Assembly (NCBI GenBank): GCA_025890175.1
Contig: JANPYM010000005.1
Location: 1,564,440 to 1,628,439 of the forward strand
DNA from: Ciborinia camelliae
Taxonomy: Eukaryota; Ascomycota; Leotiomycetes; Helotiales; Sclerotiniaceae
DNA length: 64,000 bases
Direction: 5' to 3'
Position numbers and translations under genes: made by a program. Positions 32,733 through 45,516 of this stretch are shown piece after piece; the first letter of the stretch is position 1, and every line of letters begins with the position of its first letter. Below the pieces are notes generated by a model. It worked only from the letters and a program-made list of their open reading frames with translations. It was not told where the DNA came from and made no database searches.

Positions 32733-35110
32733 AGACCCGGGAGAGAGAAGGGAAACTACCGGGACTACTCTAAGAATGGGATATCCAATGTTACCATATG
32801 TATCAAGATGGGCCCTACAGTACTGTGCCTATCTACATATCGAATCTCGATAGATACTGATAACGAGATTTGATCTGTGCGGTGAGAGTCGACTCAGTCG
32901 AGTATGAAGAGAACGTCGTGATAGTCTCTCCGGTCCGGGAAAGGGATAGGGGAGAGGAGGGAATGTGAGGAGAGGGGAGGAGACTCGGGAGCCAGGAGGG
33001 GAGAGATACTAGGAGAGATACTAGGACAGAACACACAGACTAGAAAAGTTGATGTGATTGTGATGTGATATGAATCATGTGATGTGATGTGGATGGATCA
33101 ATAGTTGCGAATAATCTCGCGTGTGTACTAGGAAGCTGAAGGTTTAGCATATTTTGTGGGGAGGCGATAAGAGACAACAGTGAGTGACAATCAATCAATA
33201 TTATCGAGCTTTTATATTAGTTTGTTGCTAACATGTTGCATGATCAATGATCAATTGATCATGCCATAGCCCTTGATGGCTCAAAAATGGGGAATTCAAT
33301 CAATATTGATTATTGACTTTGGAGGTTCGAATTTTGAGTTCTGAGTTCTGAAGGACAGATAACAAATATTTTGGTGCTATGTATCAATTTATCAAATGAT
33401 ATTGATCATTGGACTACATCATCAACGTATGGTATCAATCATTGGGCTACAGCTTTCGAAGTATCCTCATTCTCAGTAGACGAAGCATCATAATATTCGA
33501 CATTCAATCGTGGGAAAGATGAGCGTATCAAGTTGACTACTGCTGTATATTATTATTGAGATTATATTCCCAATGAAGTTAATGAACAATGAATATAGGA
33601 TCTAGGTAGACAAACCGGCGGAGAGGGTTGTCGATCATATATTTCTTAAAGCAAAGCAAGGCAAAGCAGATAGCCATTGATCAGCACAAGGCGCTCCATG
33701 GGAGAGGTGAAGTGTGTACTATGTAGGGAGGGGAAGGATTCACGATACCTAGATAGGTAGGTTTAAGTGAAGATATGTCTTTCAATTAAGGATAATAAAT
33801 ATATTATCAATAATTGATGCCCTTAAATCATACTTTATTAGCTGCATGGACTCTGGCTATATGAACACTCGATAATAATAATGAGCAAACAGTCGAAGGG
33901 GCAAAAAGGAACCCAGCTAATCGCCTGTGTGACCCATCAATTTACCCCACGACGGCAATAAAATAATGTGTATTATATTAATATATTTGTGACATCCCTA
34001 CATACTCAGGTCAGGTTAGCCGTGCTTGCTCTCCTGCGAATAATTGAAGACGGCTGGGGAACAATAATAGTAATAGAGGAGATGTGGACAGGTATGTGTA
34101 TCAATCGATGCATAAACATCCGAATTATGGAGTACAGCAGTACCGTGGACATATCTAAGCGCGGGTTTCAAGATCAGTGAGCATTGAGTTCCAAAGTAGT
34201 GGTGGAAAAGAATAAGGGGATCAAGGAGATCTTCAAGCGAGAGAGTTTGACAATCATCAATAATATATGTGGATTTTTCAGTCTGCTGATTTGCTTGGAG
34301 AATCATGTTGATTCAATTTGGTTGGAATGATCGGTTTGGCTTTGAGCAGGTTGAGCACTTGTATTGAATTGGTCTCATATAAGGCGGAAGGAATAGTGAA
34401 AGGTGTAATCGGGCACCTCCGTAAATATTGAAGGTCATTGATTTTGAAAACACGCCATCGCAGCAATAACAGAGGCCAATCCGTATTACAAATGTTGTCT
34501 TGTGCTTCATATGCTGTGAGCAATGGGGTGACTTTCCACATGTTGAGCCAAAAATGCCAATTGCCCATGGCCCCCTTTGTCGAACGCGATGAGGGTTGAA
34601 AGCGACGTCGGAATGTCCTACAATTAAATGAGAAATGGAGAAATGGAGAAATGAGCAAGAATCTCGAAACCTTACGATATACGTGCAGCAATAAAAGATG
34701 TCATTGGACCTACTCCGTAAAGTGTCTAAAAAATGTATACGTGTAATATCATATCAAATGATTTGACGTGATTTGCGATTACGATGATCTATGAAAGAAA
34801 AAGAGGCTGGGCCATTCGCCTCCGCAAAGGATCCTATATTTCTTTTTCCTTTATAGCAACAGTGACCTAAAATGATTCTGAAATTCTTTGTCCTTTCAAA
34901 TAGGTGGTCACACGACCTGAATCTAAACCTGAATCTAAGGCATGTTAAACCCATTTTGAGCTTTCGGAAGCGGCGGTATCCTATCCTACCTAGGTACTGT
35001 AAACTTGAAAAGGGAATCAGTAATCATTTGAGGCTTGGTGGTGGTAGTAACTAAGGTACCGGTAATAGGTATCTAACTCAATGATCTGTCTAGACCAAAG
35101 AAGCTTTCGA

Positions 35111-35170
35111 GTTTCTGTCTCTGTTTCTGTTTCTGTTTCTGCTTGTGCGTCTGCTTCTGCTTCTGCTTCG
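35111..35170 (+). repeat. TTTCTG / CTTCTG hexanucleotide microsatellite
   Basis: About ten hexamer units, first TTTCTG then CTTCTG variants, with two interruptions. Simple-sequence repeat outside any gene. Confidence 0.85.
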
Positions 35171-35843
35171 TCTGTACTATTATGTGTTTCGGGCTACGGC
35201 TCAAGAGGATAACGCAACGTGGGCTTAACGTTGTAACGTGAAGGTGGATTGATGACTGATGATATGTATCCTTGTAGCTATTTGGGAGTCATTGATCATT
35301 CCTCATCTATGTCATTCGGCTTTCTCCCATGAGTCCAGAATCCAGATGTCCCCTTCAAAGTTTAGAGCTACCTTACAAATTGTTAAATTTAGCGTCACTA
35401 TCGCCGACACAGCCTCCTCAGACGTCCGTCCCTAGAAGAAGTAGAGACAGAGGTGCTTAATGAACGACTGATCGATGGTAGCATGAAAGAGGCCAAGGAA
35501 TTCGCCATATTTGCCATTCTCTAGCAAAGTTTCTCAATATTATCTAACCAGATCAAACACAAACGTTAACGGTATATTCCTCAGCCTGAGGGTGTAAAGA
35601 TAGAGAGAGCCAGCACTAGGGGGAAGCGCCAAAAAGGCACAGTAAAAGGCGGTAAAGTCCTCTCTTTCATTGAAATGCTCTCATATTATTGGTAGTACCG
35701 TATCTTTGAAATGATGTGGGAAGACGACGGTAATGCAATAATGTAGCATATTATATGTATGCATGCATTTCTTAGGGGGTTTGCATAAAGGTAAGATTGG
35801 TTATTCATATGCTTTGGGATTAATATTATTATAGCAACCAATA

Positions 35844-36234
35844 GAGGGATTTAGCAAAATTTCCAAGCTAGCTAACTCTAGTGGCCCTAAGTAGGTATAG
35901 ATCTTCGAAGCTAAATTTAAATAGGTATAGCGTTTTTTGCCTATTTGGGAGATAGCAACGTAAGAAACTTAAGAAACGATCTTGATTAGTTGTCAAGACC
36001 GTTTCTTACGTTGCTATCTTTTTGTGGATCCAATTAACCCTTGCAAAACTTATGAAAATTATGAAAAAAGCAACAGTGCGTAACGCTAAAATTAAACGAA
36101 AGCTAAATAAAATTTAATTGGATCTTGATTATTAATCGATTTCAAAAGCTTTGAATGGTCAGTTCGATTTATCAAAATCCATTTTAGGCATAGCTAGCAA
36201 CTTAAGAAACTTAAGAAATTTTGCTAAAGACCTC
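35844..36234. mobile_element. MITE (miniature inverted-repeat transposable element), Tc1/mariner-like
   Basis: A 391-bp element is bounded by terminal inverted repeats: left GAGGGATTTAGCAAAATTTC (35844-35863), right GAAATTTTGCTAAAGACCTC (36215-36234), 18 of 20 positions matching. It is flanked on both sides by TA (35842-35843 and 36235-36236), the target-site duplication of Tc1/mariner/pogo transposons. There is no coding capacity. Inside are further inverted repeats: a perfect 18-bp pair GATAGCAACGTAAGAAAC (35951-35968) / its complement (36001-36018), and an 11-bp pair GATCCAATTAA (36027-36037 and 36114-36124). GCTAGCTA also occurs near both ends. A transposase would have to come from elsewhere in the genome. 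Confidence 0.85.
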
Positions 36235-36236
36235 TA

Positions 36237-39200
36237 ATGATACCGTAGTACCGTATTTCTACTACGAGGCGGCAGTTGGTTTAGGAAAAAAGAACTCCAT
36301 GGAACCATCAAAAAGCGGCATTGTATTATTAGATGATGGAAAGAAATGTCTCCAACATTCTCGAAATGATTGGATCGATTTGATGCCTTTGTAATTCGGT
36401 ATCGTATCGTACCTTACTACGTACAGTACGTGTACGTAACCTATCTACGTGACCTACCTACTAGGTAGGGTAGGTTGGTGGCGGATATGGCTCATCGCTG
36501 CTTTTATTCATTCTTTCATGGAGTTTTCTTTGAATCTCCTTGGAGCAATCCATGGATGGATGGATATTATTGGCATGAGAGGGTGTGCCTTGAACGACAA
36601 GCGTGTATGTGTGCGTGTGGGTCTAGTAAAATATGTGACTGGTTAGAAATGTAGATTTGAAAAGGCTTTGAGGCTTGAGCGTCGGGTGTGCATACATCCA
36701 GTTGTGTGGGGTGAAGGCATGGCAAGTTCCCCTCCTTTCTTTGTTGATGTCAAATATGAGGGTTACTCCATATAGATGGATGGATGGATGAATAATGGAT
36801 GGATGGATGGATGGCGGGATGATAGAATATTCCATGAGAAGAAGTGAAAGGCAAAATGATGACAAGAATACAAGAATACGGCAATACCCAATAGATAGAG
36901 ATCTAAAAAAATACCCATCAAATAGTTCGACTTTTCTTTTCTTTTCTCACAACATCTCCCTCACTTCTTTCTCTTCACCCTCCTCCCTACCTCCTCCCTC
37001 CTACCTGTTATCGCACGACACATTGATTGTATCATCATTGGGATTTGGTCACTTGAGCGTACAGTACCTGGGTATTCGCTGAATGTACAAGAAGAACAGT
37101 GATTACTCATTCAATTTGTACCCTTGAACCTCGATGATAACTTGTCATTCAAGTCCAGTCATCAAAAGGCCACAACACCATCAACAACACTATCTCGAAT
37201 AATATAATATTGGTTCGTTCTGGACTGGGACTTGGACGTGGACTTCGTTGGACTTGGACTTGAACTTATTTAGTTTACCCGTGGCTGATGGCTGATGGCT
37301 GATGGGCCCATACCCCATGCTCCATTCGCACATTCGATATCAAAACTCAACCATCCATACGGGTAACCTACTAGGTATCTATCTCAACTGTCAACTCTCA
37401 ACGCTACTTGTCACACTATCGCATACAAATTCGTGCATTCGTACTCCATATCAACAAAGGAAAGATCCGCCACTTTCCTATAAACATTATTTGCCGCGGG
37501 TTCTTACATACAGGAAGGACAACAACTTCTTGCAGTGCAGCAGAGCAGTACGTATAGCAGAGAGAGATAGGTAGCAGGTACTTGCGTCAGTACGATTATC
37601 AATCATATTTTTATGAATCAACACTTCACTTGGTACAATCATCAATTTATCGGTATCTATCCTATAATTTCCGTATATTTACGAAACCTCCTCCTCCTCA
37701 CGAAAAAGACTACAATATACGAATAAACCTCAACGAATTGATTACCTAGGAACCTAACCTAAGTAATACATACTCACAATCTACGACCTACGAATTCATC
37801 CTCATATCCAATCAATTTTCAATACTCCAAAACTCAAATCTCCAATCTCGAAACTCAAAACTCAAACGTCAAACCTCGAACCTCGAACCTTTTATTTATA
37901 ATACCTACCATATATTTTGATATATTTGTTTATTAGAGACCACCCATGATCCATCATCTTACGGATACACCTTCACCATTGATAAGTTGACACTCATCTG
38001 GTTCTAGCCAAGCTTTTATTCATTCATAAGGTTCAACAAGGTTCAACAAGGTTCTTTCTATTCCTGCTTATTCCTTGGATACCCCTGCCACTTGCAACCA
38101 AAAGACGCGCTTATTAGACACCTCATCTCGATATCCCTACCCCTACCCTCCAAAAGGTTATTCGCTCATTCGCTTAGCCTTCCGTTCGACTCATCCTCCT
38201 TACGGTGCTCTTCTTTGCCTTTCTACCTGCCGACTCAACCACCTCATTCATACCTTCAACTCCACATATGCGTACGATCATACTGGCTACAACCATCGTC
38301 GTTCGCAGTTAACTTCCCTCCTCCCCCTTCCTCTCTTTTCTTCTTCTCTCCTCTTTCTTCATATTTCCGACTTCCTATCATCAGCAAACAATCCCGACCG
38401 AGATACCCTTCCCCTTTCCAATTCATAACGACACTCTACTCTCCCTTCCCATCGCCCATTCCTTTGAAAGCTCCAACCACCATCACTTGCCTTGTTTCTG
38501 CGTCACACTGCTTGCTGTCACGGCAACAACCACATTCCTGAACATCTACAAGGCTTCGCAGATCCTGTTTTAATCATCAACTTCATCAAAGATCAACCAC
38601 ATTCTTCCACCTCTTGGTCAATCATCATCTCCTCGATTACTTCGTAACGAACACCTATTGTCATCGACCTACAATTCCGAACATCGGCAGAAGAAGAGTC
38701 ACATCTTCTACTTCCTTGTTCTGCCAGCAAACCAAATCAAACACATGAGTTCCAAGTCAACATTGAAGCGTTTATCACGATAGCCAACTTGATCATCCTC
38801 GATCTGTGATACATACGCTGTCGAAGTCTTCTACTCGCAGATCGTCACTATTCCAAGATCTGTACAAGTCATCGATCACATCTGCTCTATCAACTCTCAC
38901 GTCACTCTATCTCGATATTGCATAATTGATTGGGTTCAATTGTGCATTGCTTTCTCGATTCGACCTACCAAATCGACATCACATCCCACACCTAAGTACG
39001 TTAACTCGTACTACTCGAGGAATCTTCGAAACCTCAGACACTCGTTCTTTCAACGTCTGACTCCTATGTCAACATAACGATTTTCAATTCTTTCCTTTTT
39101 TTTACCGGACCTCAAGTCCCTTCTTTGTCCTATTTAACGAACAAATTCAACAAATCTCTTTTGTCAAAGCGTATTCGAAATACCCTCTATGAGCCTCTGA

Positions 39201-39635
39201 ACACCCTACTTCTACGATCCGGAGTTATTCACCAGTTATTCTTTTTCTTTTTTTTCTCGGCGGTTGGAATACATTTATATAGCGTTGCGAGTTTGTTTTT
39301 ATTGCCCATACACATCTTTTATCGCCTTGCTTCCTTCAGATCGAACTGCAACCTCCTTCACCTACTTCCGACTTTCGACAACCATCAAGAGCATAGCTCT
39401 CCTTGTGCCACCATCAACTTTGTTTAGAGAAGACAAAAGCTTTCACAAATTCCACATTGTATCTCTCGATTCTTTACCTCTCAGGGCCCAAAAACATTTC
39501 GGTTGTAACAGTATTCAAAGCTGTACTTTTGTTCTTAGTTTATTTATTTAATTTGCACACTTCACTCCATTTAAACCCTCAAGACTTCTTTTTTCACTAC
39601 ACCACACTTCACTACTTCAACCCTTCATCCCAACA
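36237..39635. other. Upstream region and probable long 5' leader of the kinase gene
   Basis: No gene is recognised. GGAT/ATGG microsatellites lie at 36551-36566 and 36776-36815. From about 36900 the plus strand becomes C/T- and A-rich and poor in G, with many short ATG-started frames, right up to the kinase start. This looks like a long transcribed leader, possibly with leader introns and upstream ORFs; that is inference. Confidence 0.45.
36776..36815 (+). repeat. (ATGG)n microsatellite
   Basis: Repeated ATGG/GGAT tetramers with one interruption (AATA). A shorter tract of the same unit lies at about 36551-36566. Confidence 0.85.
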
Positions 39636-41555
39636 ATGGAGTGCTTTAGAGAGAAGTTTTACGACGGTGTCGTCCTTGATGGACGCTTTGAAACGATATC
39701 TCCCCTCAACCATGGCTCATTCGGAATGGTTTTCATGGCCAAGGACCTGATTACCAACGAAATCGTTGCGATCAAGTGCTTGACCAAGAAATCTGCCACT
39801 ATGACTGGTGTTGACTCCTCCTTTGCCATCGATGAGCATTCTGAAGAGCTATCCTGCCATGCTCGACTTGGCCCCCACCCGAACATTGTCAACCTTATTC
39901 ACTCCTTCGAGACCGAAGCCCATGTGTATATTGTTTTAGAGTTTTGCTCTCGCGGCGACCTGTACGAAGCTATTCGAACTGGCACTGGCCCACTAGAAAC
40001 AGAACATGTCCGACAATTCATGCTACAGCTCATCGATGCTGTTGCATATATTCATAGCAAGGGCATGTATCATCGTGATATCAAGCCTGAAAACATCTTC
40101 CTCACTCAATCTGGAGAGATGAAACTTGGTGACTTCGGCCTTGCAACTTCGGAGAAGTGGTCATACGAGACTACCGTCGGAAGCGACCGATACATGTCCC
40201 CAGAGCAATATGACTCTGCTGGTGCGGGATACTCACCAGAGCAAGCCGATGTCTGGGCCATTGGCATTTGTCTTTTGAACATCTTGTTCTCTCGCAACCC
40301 TTTCACCACACCTACAGAGTCTGACCCACTCTTTCTCGACTTTACTCGAGACAAGCAATCACTCTTCGACGTCTTCCCAACAATGTCACAAGACACCTAC
40401 GAAGTTATTGCTCAATGCATGAGTCTCGATCCCCGAAAGCGGTCACTTGCTGGCGCTCGTGAGGCTATTGAACGTGTACTAAGCTTCACAACATTCGATG
40501 AGTTTGCCGATGACTTCAGCTCTGCTGATCGTCGTGGCATTCCCAGCTCAAACCGTGAACCATTGCGTACACCTTCCATTCAAAGTCCTCAACTCGATGC
40601 GGGCGCCTCCTTCCCCTGGGCTAAGGCATTGCATGCTAGTCCACCTCAACAATTCCGCCAACTCTCTGCGATTATCGATGAGGACTATGACTCGGAGGAC
40701 CTCTTTCCCGGTTCTGAAGCAAGCAACAAAGATTGGTTCTCCATTGGAGAACAAACCCCTTCGATGGAATCCATTCTTGATTCTTCCCTTGGAACTTCGA
40801 TGCAATCTTTAGCCATTCGCCGCCACATGAAGTCTGGCCCTCCAAAGGCAAGTCTTACTCCCATCTCCGGCTCTCTACCAATTGCCATGGGTAAGCCAAT
40901 CCCATTGCCATCTATGGCATCAGTCTTTGGCAAGAAGAACGAAATGGTATCTAAGAGTTGGGGTGACCTTTGGGATGAAGAGATGGAAGAGGAAGAAGAG
41001 CTCGACAGTCAACTCAAATCGCGCCAAATGGCAAACTCCCGAACTTGGAGCCATGAGAGCAAGACCGATGAAAAGACTCGCAGATCTCCATTGGAACCTC
41101 ACAGCTCTTCATTTGTCAATATCCCAAGAGTAGCAGCTGGCCGTACAGCAGCTAATGACATTGATGAAGATTTGGTGGCCGATGGATTCTTCTTCCATGA
41201 CACACCTACTCAACACTCACCTCGTTATTCACCACCCTCCAAGAGAACCGCTTTCGATAAGTGGTCTGCCCTCGGAGATCGTAGAAGGGCATATGCAGGA
41301 GCGCCAGATTCAGAAAGATCTATTGATACGTGGAAGACAGAAAATACCCCACGTCGAAACGTTGGATTAGGCTTCACTGGGTTTGGAGCGGGTACTTGGG
41401 ATACTAAATCAAACATTGTTATTAAAGATAGGGGCAGAGAATGTCCATGGGCGCGGGTCAAGGGCCGGGATCACTATCAGGAGAAGCGGAAGGACAAGCA
41501 ATCGGATCTCGGCGATTTGGAGTGGGTTGGAGGTTGGCATGACCTCCACTTGTAG
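39636..41555 (+). CDS. Serine/threonine protein kinase, Ran1/Ksp1-like
   Basis: Single exon, 639 aa. The kinase domain covers about residues 16-285: glycine loop LNHGSFGMV (25-32, first Gly replaced by Asn), VAIK with lysine 47, HRDIKPEN (catalytic Asp 148), DFG (166-168), SPE in place of APE (188-190) and DVWAIGICLLNIL. The order and the HGSFG loop resemble fungal Ran1/Pat1, Ksp1, Sks1 and Vhs1 kinases, which act in nutrient and meiosis/TOR signalling. The ~350-residue tail is Ser/Pro-rich, with an acidic EEMEEEEELD stretch, and ends in a conserved-looking CPWARVKGRDHYQEKR / WVGGWHDLHL block. All catalytic residues are present, so an active kinase is expected. A long C/T-rich leader with many short upstream frames suggests translational control. 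Confidence 0.9.
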   Translation: MECFREKFYDGVVLDGRFETISPLNHGSFGMVFMAKDLITNEIVAIKCLTKKSATMTGVDSSFAIDEHSEELSCHARLGPHPNIVNLIHSFETEAHVYIVLEFCSRGDLYEAIRTGTGPLETEHVRQFMLQLIDAVAYIHSKGMYHRDIKPENIFLTQSGEMKLGDFGLATSEKWSYETTVGSDRYMSPEQYDSAGAGYSPEQADVWAIGICLLNILFSRNPFTTPTESDPLFLDFTRDKQSLFDVFPTMSQDTYEVIAQCMSLDPRKRSLAGAREAIERVLSFTTFDEFADDFSSADRRGIPSSNREPLRTPSIQSPQLDAGASFPWAKALHASPPQQFRQLSAIIDEDYDSEDLFPGSEASNKDWFSIGEQTPSMESILDSSLGTSMQSLAIRRHMKSGPPKASLTPISGSLPIAMGKPIPLPSMASVFGKKNEMVSKSWGDLWDEEMEEEEELDSQLKSRQMANSRTWSHESKTDEKTRRSPLEPHSSSFVNIPRVAAGRTAANDIDEDLVADGFFFHDTPTQHSPRYSPPSKRTAFDKWSALGDRRRAYAGAPDSERSIDTWKTENTPRRNVGLGFTGFGAGTWDTKSNIVIKDRGRECPWARVKGRDHYQEKRKDKQSDLGDLEWVGGWHDLHL

Positions 41556-44500
41556 TCGTGCTCTTTAGCCTTTTTTTTTAATATTTTTCTCTCGGACATA
41601 CTATTCACACACTTGCTTATGGAGGATCGAACATCATGGAAGGTGCTTTGTTCTTGAATATACCAACAATTTTATCATAGGAACGGAGATGATGTGTCGA
41701 TATTGGCTTTTGGTGGGATAGCTGGTGGAGAGAGAGAGACCGAGAAAGGATTTTGAGATAGGACTCGCTTTTCTGGTGCATTAGATAGATTATCATCTCG
41801 AACACATTCGTTGATGGGATGAATGGCTTGACAAATACCAGATAATTACCCACTCTATTTTTGGTCTTTTTATGATGTGATTGCGTGATTTGATTTGATC
41901 TTGACGACCATCATGGATAGGTATTTCAGTTAGTGGTGGAAGTAGTATGCGGTATGTCTCGGGATTAGGGGATTATCGAGTGCGGGAGAGGGGTGATAGG
42001 TAGGTAGGTAATGTAGTGGATAGGTAAGATACCTTGTTCGGCTGGGTTTGGGTGCTCTTCTCTTCGTCAAAAACCGTCCGTCTACCAGCGTAGATATGAT
42101 GGGGCAGTGTTACTAGTAAGAAACGAAATATAGCTCCATTAAAACGTGAGGAAGATAGTCATATCTGGCCCTACTTTTTCTTCTCTTGCTACAATTAAGC
42201 GTGGTTCAATACGGTTAATGCTTGTCGAACTGGCATTGGAAAGAGACCAGGTGAATTGCAACATGGGTGACGGCGCCGCTTGATGAGGGGGATAATGAAG
42301 AGTAGTAGGGTGGTAGGAAGGATAAGGATGAAGAGGTAGCTGAAAATAAGAATCAGGTGAGGTGCAGTGATATGATGTGCTGTATATGAGAGGGAAGAAG
42401 ACCTCGGTGACGAATGTCGTTCGTGGCAGGTACCAAGTTGCTAGTGCGACACAACTTTCCGAAAGTAAATGGTATAATAGAAAAAAAAACTTGGAGTATA
42501 AATTGGGAGGAAAAGAGGGGGCCTGAGATCTTTATTTGTCTTTTTTTTTTCAAATTTTTGATTGTGCGGTGAAAAAAAAGATAGTGTTAGGTCAGAGATA
42601 GACTTGACTCGGTTATTTCTATTGCCGTACTACAATACCTTCTAGCCGGTTAGTTACTAGGGGGTGGCTAGAGCTCTAGTTTGATTCTTAGTGCTTGTTG
42701 GTTGATTGTATAATGTACTGGTATTGGATTCAAAGTTGGGATCTTTATGATTTTTATTATTCTTCATGATGTTTTGCCAGTGATGGTATGGTAGTGTAGG
42801 AGGGGTTTTTATGTAGGTACATAGTGTCGTCGCATTGCGGTGATTAATGTATCGGCGATGACTCGGAACGAAGGTGGGACTCAATTGAAAGGACTGGGAT
42901 TTTTGTAGTGATGGTGACTTTCCGATGAAGATAACAGATATGTATCTAAAGCAAGAGAGTGATGGAGGATAAAAATTAAAACATATAAGGTAGATCGGAC
43001 AAGAATGTGGATTCCCCAACCCCCATCTAGATTGAATCAATACTAGTACCATCGGCACTCACCTCACCGTAGTCGAGAACGTCAAAGCAGCGACGTATAT
43101 ATATATGCCACATTTTTCAGAATAAATCTTATAAAATAAAAATTTAGATATGCAACAAAACTATCTGGTAACTCTTGCTGGAGGATTCCGAGTGCCATTG
43201 GTGTGATTGGAGTGGTTGTTAATTGACAGAAATTTAACGCCACGAAAATGGTAAGTAGTTTATATAAATTTTTATCCAAGCAAGCAGAGAAAGTATACAC
43301 TCCATATAGAATGTTTATTTCCAGCCAAAAGATATTTGTTCATCATTTAAACGAATCCCCTCAAATATCTATCTCAATCTAAACACCGATTACTTATCAC
43401 CCCTTATAGATTATCGCTTCCCCTTTAACTCCCGCCAATCATTTTTGTTGCACAAATTTTTGAATAGTCTCAAGGAATATTTTTGAAAATCTAGTTTTAG
43501 AACTGTTTCTTTCATTGATTTTCCTTACTCGTTTTTCCTCCACGAGATATTTCATGTTGTGTATCTATAGTACTAATCTAGAATTTTCAGATGAGTATTT
43601 ATGATTTTGATAATGGAAATGGTGCTTTAAACTCTATCCCCTTAGATTACTATCAGATGGAAGTTTAGATGTTGAGAATTAATATAAAAGTTTTCTAATA
43701 GGGTATATCTATCTATTTAGCTTAATCAATATAATTTCTATTATATTTGAAGACCATTTTATTCACTTTCATCTCATTTCCAAATGTAACAAATTTACAG
43801 TATCCCTCCCATTCATTACTTCTTATTTACTTACTCCCCCTACACAAGAACTTCTCATTCACTATCATTTTCAAATTATTTACTTATTATCTAACTTACG
43901 AATTTCTATCACCTTATCTATTTCTAAGCTATTAGTATCTCATTGACTTCCATGTTATCAATCGTCCTTTAACTCTTGTTTATACTTTATCTGATAGAGA
44001 ATTGATTATCTTGAAAGAACAGTAAATATGAGTTAAAGTTAAACAACAATGAAAAAAACATTAATGGTGTTGAATAGCGGGAAGTAAATGATGTGGGGGT
44101 GAATGAGGTTAACTAAATTAGATTAGATGGTAATGGTATAATGAATGGGATGCAAATAAACGAAAAGATAGGGAAAGAACCATTTATTCAATAATTAATA
44201 CCACTCCTTCGGTTAACCTACTCACTAAATCTGCCATTTATACCCGAGCAGCAAAATCAGATGAAAATCCACAGAATATAGTCTCCTGATTTCACTATCA
44301 TTGCATCAGTTGCTCTTCTTACTTTAGAGCACTGCAAACTTGAAATGGGCAGAAACTATCATATCATGGAAAATGTTCAGTATGTGAATGTTTCTACTTT
44401 GAAGCTTTGGCATTCGCAGGTGTTTCTTTCATATGCCGATTTAGCACCATTTTATTGTCATAGTATGATAGATACCCCATTCTGGGTGAAACGGTGTGAT

Positions 44501-45516
44501 ACCCAGATAATTAATTATGAATTAGGTCTTCTCAAGAGAAAATAATACCATCTATGAATAGAATAGCCACTCTTTCCAATTTTCCCATCGGAACCATGGT
44601 ATCAGTTCATCAGTATTTGGGTCTCGCTTAAGATATCGGCGTCCAAGATACTATAACCTGCCCTATAATTTCCCCATGTGTGAAAACCGGAAGGATTATA
44701 TGCAGCATTAGTTAGCAGAAGAATGCTTCCAAAATGAATACCAAAGATACATGCGCATAGAAATCATACACAAGGATATCCTTCCCTGTACTATGGCCTC
44801 CGAGTTGAGCACTGTGGCGTATGGACACATTGACCGTATGTCATCGAACGTTCTAAGGTTGGAATTGGGACTGTTTTCGATATACATCATCTTTCAGCTG
44901 AACCTAAATTAGATACCAGATACCCGATACAGTAATACTACCTGACCATCAGCTTTTGGTACGGGGTTCGGATTGTCATTGTGTTACAGACCCGTACAGT
45001 TAATCTTAGATATCCAATAAATAGCTCCCTACACCAGCTTGCCAGAACTGCTATTCGATTATACAGTTCTAGACTTAGACATTGAAACGATGCATTTGAA
45101 GGGCAGGGCTTGAGGGCACTTTCAATGTCCATCCCCTATTGAAATGTTCAGAAGTCAGATCTGGAGGAGTGAACGGGCTGTTGGGATGACAAGAAGGCTC
45201 TCAATGATGTGAACGTGGGATTAGATGTACATCACAGGAACATTATCCGTAGACGAGTTGGTATATCCAATTTCATTTCATTCTTAAGTATGTACTTATC
45301 TGTCTAATCTGCATCATATGCACAAAACGAAACAACTTTTCTCTATGACAACCCCAAAATTAACTATGAACAATATTGACAGATTCGGTATGGAGGCTAC
45401 CGGATATAGAGATATCAAACGACCGATACTCAAAAACTCCAAGACTAATACTTATATATAAACCGTGCAGCGACTGCATTCCAAAAAAAACATATGTGCA
45501 ACCTCCCGTATCCGAA
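41556..45516. other. Large gene-poor region
   Basis: About 4 kb, AT-rich, beginning with the kinase 3' UTR. A TAGGTAGGTAGG run lies at about 41998-42010. Short frames on both strands resemble no known protein, and nothing else was recognised. Confidence 0.45.

Larger units (their letters stand above)
30107..35841. other. Large gene-poor region
   Basis: About 5.7 kb with no recognisable gene. It is dominated by AT-rich DNA, CCTAGGTA-type words (about 31540-31690, 32130-32160, 32440-32460), a G-rich tract (32705-32732), a 16-bp palindrome ATGATCAATTGATCAT (33247-33262) and a TTTCTG/CTTCTG microsatellite (35111-35170). Confidence 0.45.

Noticed and set aside
33247..33262. 16-bp perfect palindrome ATGATCAATTGATCAT as an operator
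   Set aside because: It is composed of TGATCA words common in this AT-rich spacer, and no gene lies nearby to regulate.
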